DNA of 64,000 nucleotides, from contig OX595987.1 of the NCBI GenBank assembly GCA_951394045.1, positions 3,100,001 to 3,164,000 on the forward strand. The letters are read 5' to 3'. Below the pieces are notes generated by a model, which worked only from the letters and a program-made list of their open reading frames with translations, searched no databases and was not told the origin of the DNA. Both the position numbers and the translations under genes were made by a program. Within the stretch, counting starts at the first letter, position 1. The number at the start of each line of letters is the position of its first letter. Below, one piece after another: positions 42,131 to 50,183 of the stretch. The stretch is from Nitzschia sp. DOCU1. Taxonomy: Eukaryota; Bacillariophyta; Bacillariophyceae; Bacillariales; Bacillariaceae.

Positions 42131-43066
42131 TTAGGCTCCAATCAAGTCTCCAGCTTTGGCCCGCAAGCTGAGTCTTTCTTTCGCAAAGTCAATGACCTCT
42201 TGTATATTGCTATGTGCGCCAGTTGATGCATCGTAGTGAGCGAAAATTGTTTCAGCTCCGTCGAACACGAATGTACCTCCTTGGTTGAACGCTTGTTGCT
42301 GCTTTGGAGGAATAAAAAACGCTGCATGTACAAAAATTTGTAAGAAATGACGAAGCTTTCTTCATTACACGAACTGAAGAAATGACGTACCTTTGTTCCA
42401 TTTCGAAAGGACCTTTCCCAGTTCTTTCATTCCATCTGGTTTCGTAAATCGATCCAAAAACGCAAATGGCGTTTCGACGGAGAAGAATGTCTCTTTGACA
42501 CCTTGGTTCAGCTGCAGTGAAACGTAGAGGGCATTTTCAGGATCGACATACAAGTACTGATCACCATCCTGAAGCTCAAGATGCTTCACCAGCCTTTTCC
42601 CGACCTCTGGCTTCCCAATCGACACCAGCACTAGGTTTACCCCCAATTCCTTGAGTTCATCCACCCGCTTACTCCATTGCAGGATGAACTCTTGACACAA
42701 AGGTCACCCAAGGGATCGAAGGAAAACGACCACGGATACACTATCTGATGTAGGATCACCAATCAACTCGTCCATGGTGACAGATTGACCGTCGAGGTTG
42801 AAGATGGAATTTTTGCGAATCGCCTCTCGGTGATTTATTCTTCGTGCCGACTCGGAAGGTTTGCCCGACAATTTGACATTGCTCTGGCAACCACATTCAT
42901 CGGCTGCCGTGGCCTTGGGAGCGATATTATTCCGGGTATTCATCTCAATCCCGACAATTTGAAGTCCATGTCGGTTTGGGAATGACGGCGGTAGAAAACC
43001 GTTGGTCGAAGCCAGCAGTGAACATACCAGTATCGCTGCTCCTGATGTAGGCCTTCTGAGTATCAT
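42131..43066 (-). CDS. Selenoprotein: PRXL2/AhpC-like thioredoxin-fold protein with UxxC (spliced)
   Basis: Exon 1 42391-43066 (ATG 43064-43066), intron 42322-42390 (69 nt, GTACGT...GCAG, phase 1), exon 2 42131-42321; 288 aa if TGA at 42704-42706 (codon 121) is read as selenocysteine. The sequence around it is VVVFLRSLG-U-PLCQEFIL, the place where PRXL2/AhpC-TSA-like proteins have CPxC (FLRHxGCPFC). The frame stays open on both sides, and conserved features continue: VLVSIGKPEVGKRL, YLYVDPENALY, and in exon 2 GGTFVFDGAETIFAHYDAS. The leader has a signal peptide ending TNGFLPP, a plastid-type cleavage site. A SECIS-like hairpin follows. Probably a plastid thiol/selenol redox enzyme. The copia element sits about 190 bp upstream. 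Confidence 0.8.
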
Positions 43067-43254
43067 GGTAGAAAATAAATTGTTCTTTCCTCAAACTATC
43101 GTCGTCGTTTGGTTGAGATTATGAGTGTCCATAACGTTCTTATTCCCATTCCTTCGTTTTGGGCTGACGCAAGCCTCATCGGGTCAGCACAAGGAAGAAT
43201 CGAATCGAATCGGAACTCGATGTTGTGGGGTCGACACATCATCCGGCGTGCGTC

Positions 43255-43259
43255 CCGCC
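43255..43259. repeat. Left target-site duplication of the copia element (CCGCC)
   Basis: CCGCC directly precedes the 5' LTR and recurs at 56218-56222 directly after the distal part of the 3' LTR. Five bases is the usual Ty1/copia target duplication. Confidence 0.8.
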
Positions 43260-43445
43260 GTTTTATCCCCGTGTATCTGCACCGTATCCGGATGACGTCA
43301 GCGCGCGCGTGTGCATGCGTTGAGTGCGATAATGACTTCTGATGCCAATAGACACAATTTCGTTCTTCGTATCGTATCGCGTCGTTCCATCGTGTTTCTC
43401 GTTCGTTTCTCGTCCAATTTCCTCCAGCAACACGTGCGTAATTTG
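43260..43445 (+). repeat. 5' LTR, 186 bp
   Basis: Identical to the rejoined 3' LTR except at 43404 (C here, T at 49976). Contains TGACGTCA (43293-43300) followed by an alternating GCGCGCGCGTGTGCATGCG stretch, likely promoter sequence. Confidence 0.92.
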
Positions 43446-43458
43446 GTTTATCAGACCC
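43444..43458 (+). promoter_or_regulatory. Possible primer-binding site
   Basis: TGGTTTATCAGACCC straddles the LTR end. It resembles the TGGTATCAGAGC site of copia elements that use initiator tRNA-Met, but with extra T residues, so the match is imperfect. Confidence 0.4.
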
Positions 43459-44040
43459 AGGCGTAGAGGGGATGCTTTCTGTAGCAATGAAGGCCTGGGA
43501 AGGTCGTGAAATATCTGGATCTGGAGGTTGCCAGAATCCGCCATGGTCGAGGACGACCTGATTTTAGAGTCCCATGACTTTTAGCGATGCGCGCGGGTGC
43601 ACACACCGCGTGCGCGCGCTCTCGGTACAAAAATCGTGTAGACCTCCACATGAATAATTATCGCGCAAATGTGAGACGTAGTGAAAAACAATAAACTGGG
43701 AAATTGGTTTTTCACCATTACTCGCCCTACGCTAAGTGACACGTAGGACCAGTACTAGGAATTCTCGAGAGCAGTCATGAGCAGACGTACGCCTGATAGC
43801 GCGCCTGCATGGCAAACGGGCGGACGCGCCCACCTCCATTGTGTCGCATGGAGCATGTGTGTAGCCGGGCACACCACTTTTACCGTTGACCTCGCTGACT
43901 CTAGTGAGCGATCTGGCAATATTGCCGATCATGTCAACTTGAAATCCCGCAGAACGAATGACCCGAAACGATCTCACTCTCCGTGAGCCCCCCTCTTACG
44001 TCCTGTTCTATCGTAATCCTTACTACTGTTATCATCAACT

Positions 44041-45558
44041 ATGGCTGCTGCCCAAGCTGCTTGGATCACCTACATGACCGATACTCTCGGCATTGATGCT
44101 CCTATCCGTGATGCAATCATCGCTGAAGGCGTGACTAACATTACTGATCTTGCTACCCTCTCTGATGACGAAGTCAAGAGTATTTGTACCAACATTCGTA
44201 AGCCTGGAGGCACCACTGAGAATCCAGTTTATGTTGCGGCTGTTGCTGCTGGCGGTGCTGTTGACGTCAACATTCCTCAGCGTGTCCCAAATCCGGGTAT
44301 TGCTGTTCCTCTCCCAAAAGAAAAGTTGCTTCGTCAAGTCGCCTATCTCGGGGCGCATTTCAAGAAGATCCAGCGTGCCTTCAATACAGGCAGTGCTACT
44401 ATTGCTCGTCTAAATGCGATGTGGTTGTACAAAACGCGTGTTGAGGAGGAAGACAATGACGTTGATCTCCCTGATAAGCTTGTGAAAGTCGACAACATTC
44501 GTCAAGTGTTAGAAAACATTGATCATTACCTTCGTACCAAGCGAGGTGTTCATGGAAGCCCTCTTGCTTACATTACTCGTCCTCTTGAGGGTCTCCCTGC
44601 TAATGACCCTGGTTTTGCAACTCCCAGTATCGACGAAGAACTCATCGACCGCACCGAACATGCTGGAGATACTTTCACTACGGACAATGCCGCTGTGTGG
44701 TCCGTGATCCGCCATGTCACCCATGATGGACCTGGCTGGAATTGGGTTTCGTCACATGCACGTCAACTCAATGGGCGTAATGCTTACTTTGCCCTCCGGA
44801 GCCACTACATGGGCACTTCCTACGAGCAGTTGATGAAGTCCAACGCTGACAAGATCTTGGAAACTGCCTATTATGATGGCAGGTCCCGCAACTTCACGTT
44901 TGAAAGTTACTCTGAGCGTCTGAATCGTGCATTTACTGATCTAGCAGAAGTTGGTGAGGATGTTCCTCAAGATCGTCAAGTCCGAATCTTTCTCAAAGGG
45001 ATTCGTGCCCCAAATCTCCAAGTCCCAAAGTCTGTTGTCATGAGCAATAGCACTCTTCGCTCAAGCTTTATTCTTGCCCGTGACTATTTGTCCGAGTTCA
45101 AGAACGAAACTGAGAACATCGAATCGGCAGCTCGTGGGCGTTCTATTAATGCTGTTAACTCGTCTGGTCGTGGTGGTGGCCGTTCCTCTGGTCGCGGACG
45201 AGGTGGCCGACATTCCTCACGTGGAGGCCGCGGTCGCGGTGATGGACGTGGTGGCAGGTCTGGTCGCTCTGGTGGTCGTGGCCGTAGCTCGGTCGATGAC
45301 ATGACTGATCGCTACTATCCCCCTCATGAGTGGGATACCCTAACCCACGAACAACAACAACGTGTCCGTGACCTTCGAGCCGACCGTGATCGCCGTCGTG
45401 GCGTCGTTGCTGCTACCAACACTCGAAATACTCGTCCTCGCTATGACAACAACAGCCCGAATCCTGTGCCCACTGCTCCCGCTCCTGCTCCATCCCAAGG
45501 GATTGGGGGTCTTGTTAACTCTCCTCGCTATGACGCAAATGGGAACATCATCCCCTGA
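44041..45558 (+). CDS. gag: Copia Gag protein with RGG-box, no zinc knuckle
   Basis: 505 aa, ATG 44041, ending at TGA 45556-45558. The N-terminal part (AAQAAWITYMTDTLGIDAP, a SAM-like helix region with NITDLATLSDDEV) and the central helical capsid region (about 100-360) fit a copia Gag. Instead of a CCHC knuckle, the nucleocapsid part (about 370-430) is an Arg/Gly run with many RGG and RGR units, a plausible RNA-binding substitute. The downstream pol is in the same frame: only this TGA and five codons lie between the end of Gag and the first Met of Pol, so Gag-Pol could be made by readthrough. The base after the stop is C (TGA C), a context known to be leaky. Confidence 0.87.
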   Translation: MAAAQAAWITYMTDTLGIDAPIRDAIIAEGVTNITDLATLSDDEVKSICTNIRKPGGTTENPVYVAAVAAGGAVDVNIPQRVPNPGIAVPLPKEKLLRQVAYLGAHFKKIQRAFNTGSATIARLNAMWLYKTRVEEEDNDVDLPDKLVKVDNIRQVLENIDHYLRTKRGVHGSPLAYITRPLEGLPANDPGFATPSIDEELIDRTEHAGDTFTTDNAAVWSVIRHVTHDGPGWNWVSSHARQLNGRNAYFALRSHYMGTSYEQLMKSNADKILETAYYDGRSRNFTFESYSERLNRAFTDLAEVGEDVPQDRQVRIFLKGIRAPNLQVPKSVVMSNSTLRSSFILARDYLSEFKNETENIESAARGRSINAVNSSGRGGGRSSGRGRGGRHSSRGGRGRGDGRGGRSGRSGGRGRSSVDDMTDRYYPPHEWDTLTHEQQQRVRDLRADRDRRRGVVAATNTRNTRPRYDNNSPNPVPTAPAPAPSQGIGGLVNSPRYDANGNIIP

Positions 45559-45573
45559 CGTTTCCCTGAGGCA

Positions 45574-48500
45574 ATGTGGCGTTTTCGCTTTCCTCGTGCC
45601 ATTATTACCCACCGCAGCGTTGCCTCGTCACATTCAAAACCCGATACTCGCTCTCCTGTTACCTTTTCCTTTACAGAAATGGACTCCCATGCCGATACAT
45701 GTACTTTTGGTCGTGGGGTCTATGTCCTCCAACGGACTGGTGAAACCATCACTGTCAGTGCTTTTGATCCCTCGCTACCCTCACTACAACACATCCCTAT
45801 TATTACAGCTGCCCTTGCCTACGACTGTCCAATCACTTTGATGACCTACATTCTGTGTTTCCCTCAATCTCTCTACGTTGAAACACTTGAAAATAACCTT
45901 CTTTGTCCAATGCAACTTCGAGCCAATGGCGTGACTGTCAATGACGTACCTCTACAATTCCTACCCCATGATCGGCGCACTCCCGAACAACATTCACTTA
46001 TCTACGATGACGGCAAGCACTACCTACACATTCCTCTTGAGTTGGATGGTGTGATTTCACGCTTCAACACGAGAATGCCCAATGAATTTGAAATCCGTGA
46101 TGAAGATCGTTTCCCCCGCATCTACCTTACCAATGCTGCCCGATGGGATCCTTCCAACCCCAAACTCTCTGACACTGAAGCTCGTCTTCGTACCCTTGAC
46201 CACGATCCTGTTCGTGGCAATCGTGAAATTTCAACCGTCTCTCGTTATCTTCGCTCCATCTCAACCGCTGCCGACCCGGATACTTTTGTCGAAATGCTTG
46301 ACTCTACCATCAATATCTCCAATGTCAATGTCCGAAAGCGTAAAGGCCATGTTACGGCCATCGATCTTGCCCGTCGCTGGCATATTGGCCTCGATGCCGC
46401 CAAGCGAACGGTTGACCGCACAACTCAGTTGGCAGTGCGTGACTTTACCCACACAACGGGTGGTCGGCGTTTGAAGCCGACAGCATACCAATTGCGTCAT
46501 CGTCGCTTGAATTGCGAGATGTACACTGATACGATGTTTGCCAAGGTCAAGTCACTTCGTGGCAATACCTGTGCGCAAATCTTTGCGACGCCTTTTCAAT
46601 GGGTTAAAGCTTACCCCATTTCCTCAAAAGCTGATGCGCATTATACCCTTGACAAGCTTTTCAGCCGTGTCGGTATCCCCAGAGTGATGATTCCGGACAA
46701 CGCAAAAGAGTTGACGGAAGGAGAATTTAAGCGCAAGTTACTTCGTGCTGCCTGTGATTTACAACCTGTCGAAGCGTACTCACCTAACCAAAATCTTGCC
46801 GAGATGAATATCCGCGAATTAAAGCGTGCCTACCGCAGATTGATGCGTTCTACGAATGCTCCCGCCGTCCTTTGGGATGATGCATTTGAATTTGTTGCCG
46901 ATGTCCGTTCTCACACGGCGCACCCTCTCCATGAGCTAAGGGGAGACGTGCCTGAAACTGTATTACTTGGTGATACTGCCGACATTTCTCACCTAGTCGA
47001 ATTTGGCTGGTTTGACTTTGTCTGGTATATTACTCCTGCTAACCAACAGCTCCAAGTCAAAGAGCTAGGCCGATATCTTGGACCATCTCATGACGTTGGC
47101 GAAGCCATGTCTGCGACTGTTTTGACTGCCCGTGCGCAGCATATCCATCGTACCTCTGTCTTTCCTCTTTCCATTTCAGATAAGAACAGTGATGCGATCA
47201 AACAACAGATGGAGGCTTTCAATCAATCACTTGCAAATGCCCTTGGTCCACGTATCGCTGGTGCCGTCTTTGACGATGATGTTGAGACTGATGAAGCTCC
47301 TGATTCCATCCACTACGAGGATGACGAACCTGTTAGGGTTGAAGAAACCATTGATGTCGAAGACCATGGTGCCAACGATGCCTATGACCGCTACATTTCA
47401 GCTAAGGTATTGCTACCTTCAGGGGACGAGATGCTCCATGGGACCGTCCGAAACCGCAAGCGGGATTCTGACGGTAGGCCAATTGGCCAACCCCACTCGA
47501 ACCCAATCCTTGATACCTCTATCTACGAAGTCGAATTCGAAGATGGTCATGTCGAAGCCTATCATGCGAATCAAATTGCAGAGAATATTTATGCTCAAGT
47601 CGATGATGATGGATTCACTCGAATGATTATTGATGAGCTCATTGACCATGAGAAGACCGCAGATGCCGTCTCAGATGACAATGCTACCTACACTCTTCGA
47701 GGCAAGAACTACCCAAAACGCACTACACGTGGTTGGAAACTCCTTGTTAGATGGAAAGATGGCTCTACATCATGGGAACTTCTAAAAGACTTGAAGGAAA
47801 GCAACCCAATTGAAGTTGCTGAGTATGCTGCTGCTAACAACCTTGCTTCTGAAGCCGCTTTTGCTTGGTGGGTTCCTTACACCCTTCGAAAACGTGATCG
47901 TATCATCAAAGCTGTGAAGAATCGCTACTTTCGTACACAACAGAAATTTGGTATCGAGCTCCCAAAGACCGTTCAGCGAGCTCTCGAAATTGACAAAGAA
48001 ACCAGTACTACTTATTGGCGTGACGCTATCAACAAAGAGATATCTGCTGTTATGCCTGCGTTTGAATTTGTTGGTGATCAGACTAACCTTGTTGGTTATT
48101 CCGAGATTTCTTGTCACATAGTGTTCGACGTGAAGATGGACTTCACGCGAAAGGCCCGTCTTGTTGCAAATCCTCATGGTGGCGATGGTACTGCCGCTGA
48201 CGCTGTCCTAAACTTGCCGGTAAATACCTATGCAAGCGTTGTCTCTCGTGAAAGCGTCCGACTGGCGTTTCTCCTTGCTGCCCTGAACAACCTTGATTTG
48301 ATGTCCGCTGATATCGCGAACGCCTATCTCAATGCTCCTTGTCGTGAGCGTATCTATGTCACTTGTGGTCTTGAGTTTGGAGAAAGAGTTGGCCAACGAG
48401 CCAAGATCGTCCGTGCTTTGTACGGCCTCATCTCATCAGGCGCCTCATGGAGAAAGATGATTTCCGAGACATTAGAGCACAATTTGAACTTTCTTCCGTG

Positions 48501-49659
48501 CCGTGCCGACAGTGATGTTTGGCTTCGTCCTGCCGAGAAGGCTGACGGCACAAAGTATTATGAGTATGTCTTGGTTTATACCGACGATTTGCTTGTTGTG
48601 TCCGAGCACCCAAAGAACATTTTGAATATGCTTGACCAGCATTTCCTAATCAAGAAAGGATCTGCCGGGATACCCAGGACTTATCTTGGTGCCGACATTA
48701 CTCAACATACTTTTAATGATCGACCTGCAAAGAAATTGTGGGCAATGTCCGCGCAAACATATGTCGCCAATGCCGTTGCCAATGTTCAAAGATGGCTTGG
48801 CGCCAGGGGACTTCAGCTCAAATCCAAGGCTCCCACAGTTCTTCCATCTGGTTATGCTCCCGAGCTTGATGGCACCGAGTATTGTGATGACCATGATACG
48901 AACTACTATCAACAGCAGATTGGCGTCCTCCGTTGGGCGTCCGAACTTGGCCGTGTGGATATTGCTTGTGAGGTGTCAATGATGGCTGCATTTCAAGCTG
49001 CACCCCGGCAAGGTCATCTTCAAGCCTTGTTTCACATGTTTGCTTACCTCAAACATCACAAACGTTCCAAACTTGTTTTCAATGACTCGCGTATTCCTTA
49101 TGTTTTGCCTGTTGACTGGCCTGATTGGAATGATTTCTATCCGAATGCGAAAGAACAGATTCCATTTGATGCTCCACCTCCTCGTGGTATTCCCGTTCAG
49201 ACTACTACCTTTGCTGATTCTGACCATGCTGGAGACAAAGTGACCCGTCGTTCTCGAACTGGTGTATTGTTGTTTGTGAATCGTTCGCTTGTAAATTGGT
49301 TTACAAAGCGTCAGAATTCGATTGAGACTTCTACTTTTGGTTCAGAGTTCATGGCGTTGAAGACTGCCATGGAAATGACAATTGCTTTGCGTTACAAACT
49401 TCGAATGATGGGTGTACCTGTTGATGGACCAACGCGTTTCTGTGTTGATAACAAAAGTGTTGTGATCAATACTTCCGTTCCTCAGTCGACATTGAAGAAG
49501 AAATCTAACTCCATTGCTTACCATTTTGTTCGCGAGAATATTGCTGCAGGTGTCGGGTATGTTATGCATGAACCGACTGAGACTAATCTTGCTGATATTC
49601 TTACGAAGTGTCAGCCCGGTCCAACACGTACGAAACTCGCCTCGATGATTCTGAACTAA
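45574..49659 (+). CDS. pol: Copia Pol polyprotein (PR-INT-chromodomain-like-RT-RNase H)
   Basis: 1361 aa, in the same frame as gag. Protease: MDSHADTC near residue 37. Integrase: DDE residues in MYTDTMF (about 315), MIPDNAKEL (about 373) and LAEMNIREL (about 408). A chromodomain-like stretch at about 705-765 has GWKLLVRWKDGSTSWELLKD. RT: FTRKARLVANPHGG, SADIANAYLNAP and the catalytic LVYTDDLLVV (about 1000). RNase H: FADSDHAGD (about 1212), SETE-like STFGSEFMAL and FCVDNKSV. The order INT before RT defines copia. All catalytic residues and the full frame are intact, so the element was probably active recently. Confidence 0.92.
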   Translation: MWRFRFPRAIITHRSVASSHSKPDTRSPVTFSFTEMDSHADTCTFGRGVYVLQRTGETITVSAFDPSLPSLQHIPIITAALAYDCPITLMTYILCFPQSLYVETLENNLLCPMQLRANGVTVNDVPLQFLPHDRRTPEQHSLIYDDGKHYLHIPLELDGVISRFNTRMPNEFEIRDEDRFPRIYLTNAARWDPSNPKLSDTEARLRTLDHDPVRGNREISTVSRYLRSISTAADPDTFVEMLDSTINISNVNVRKRKGHVTAIDLARRWHIGLDAAKRTVDRTTQLAVRDFTHTTGGRRLKPTAYQLRHRRLNCEMYTDTMFAKVKSLRGNTCAQIFATPFQWVKAYPISSKADAHYTLDKLFSRVGIPRVMIPDNAKELTEGEFKRKLLRAACDLQPVEAYSPNQNLAEMNIRELKRAYRRLMRSTNAPAVLWDDAFEFVADVRSHTAHPLHELRGDVPETVLLGDTADISHLVEFGWFDFVWYITPANQQLQVKELGRYLGPSHDVGEAMSATVLTARAQHIHRTSVFPLSISDKNSDAIKQQMEAFNQSLANALGPRIAGAVFDDDVETDEAPDSIHYEDDEPVRVEETIDVEDHGANDAYDRYISAKVLLPSGDEMLHGTVRNRKRDSDGRPIGQPHSNPILDTSIYEVEFEDGHVEAYHANQIAENIYAQVDDDGFTRMIIDELIDHEKTADAVSDDNATYTLRGKNYPKRTTRGWKLLVRWKDGSTSWELLKDLKESNPIEVAEYAAANNLASEAAFAWWVPYTLRKRDRIIKAVKNRYFRTQQKFGIELPKTVQRALEIDKETSTTYWRDAINKEISAVMPAFEFVGDQTNLVGYSEISCHIVFDVKMDFTRKARLVANPHGGDGTAADAVLNLPVNTYASVVSRESVRLAFLLAALNNLDLMSADIANAYLNAPCRERIYVTCGLEFGERVGQRAKIVRALYGLISSGASWRKMISETLEHNLNFLPCRADSDVWLRPAEKADGTKYYEYVLVYTDDLLVVSEHPKNILNMLDQHFLIKKGSAGIPRTYLGADITQHTFNDRPAKKLWAMSAQTYVANAVANVQRWLGARGLQLKSKAPTVLPSGYAPELDGTEYCDDHDTNYYQQQIGVLRWASELGRVDIACEVSMMAAFQAAPRQGHLQALFHMFAYLKHHKRSKLVFNDSRIPYVLPVDWPDWNDFYPNAKEQIPFDAPPPRGIPVQTTTFADSDHAGDKVTRRSRTGVLLFVNRSLVNWFTKRQNSIETSTFGSEFMALKTAMEMTIALRYKLRMMGVPVDGPTRFCVDNKSVVINTSVPQSTLKKKSNSIAYHFVRENIAAGVGYVMHEPTETNLADILTKCQPGPTRTKLASMILN

Positions 49660-49822
49660 GTTCTGGATGTATTGCGCAATAGGTTCCAAAGTGGGACAAT
49701 GACGATATCATTGTCGGACTGAGCGCCCATGGTTGCTTATTTTGTGGCATCACATGGTACCACTTCGACTAGATAAATATGATGACGACTTGGCCAGGAC
49801 CTTCTAGTTCCCGTTCCAATTC

Positions 49823-49829
49823 GAGGGGA
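49823..49829 (+). other. Polypurine tract, plus-strand priming
   Basis: GAGGGGA lies two bases before the 3' LTR start (49832), where copia elements prime plus-strand DNA synthesis. Confidence 0.55.
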
Positions 49830-49831
49830 CC

Positions 49832-49981
49832 GTTTTATCCCCGTGTATCTGCACCGTATCCGGATGACGTCAGCGCGCGCGTGTGCATGCGTTGAGTGCG
49901 ATAATGACTTCTGATGCCAATAGACACAATTTCGTTCTTCGTATCGTATCGCGTCGTTCCATCGTGTTTCTCGTTTGTTTC
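49832..49981 (+). repeat. 3' LTR, proximal 150 bp (interrupted)
   Basis: Matches 43260-43409 with one mismatch (49976). The match ends abruptly at 49981, where the DNA transposon begins. Confidence 0.92.
49974..49981. repeat. Left 8-bp target duplication of the nested transposon
   Basis: TTTGTTTC here and TTCGTTTC at 56174-56181. The right copy equals the intact 5' LTR (43402-43409), so the single difference arose in the left copy. Eight bases is typical of hAT and some other DDE transposons. Confidence 0.75.
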
Positions 49982-50003
49982 GGCACGTGTTTTACGTATG
50001 TGG
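49982..50003 (+). repeat. Left terminal inverted repeat
   Basis: Begins GGCACGTG and ends TATGTGG; matches the reverse complement of 56152-56173 at 16 of 22 positions. Confidence 0.7.
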
Positions 50004-50183
50004 GCAAAAACTTTTGATTAACCCGAGCGAAGCGAGGGCCGCTTCTGCCGGCGCCGGAGGCGTTGAAATTTTTTTGGTTTCATCACCATTACCACGAACG
50101 CATTATTGTTGCGACGAATATCTAATACGATTACTACCACCACTACTACTACCTTATTAATAGTATCACAATTCTGATAAACT

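Noticed and set aside
42365..42700. Separate 111-aa gene downstream of a truncated 120-aa gene
   Set aside because: It has no ATG at the start, lies in the same frame, and only a TGA separates the two; selenocysteine readthrough explains both.
43258..43260. LTR start at 43258, because CC also matches before the 3' LTR
   Set aside because: Only a start at 43260 gives a 5-bp target duplication (CCGCC) and equal LTR lengths.
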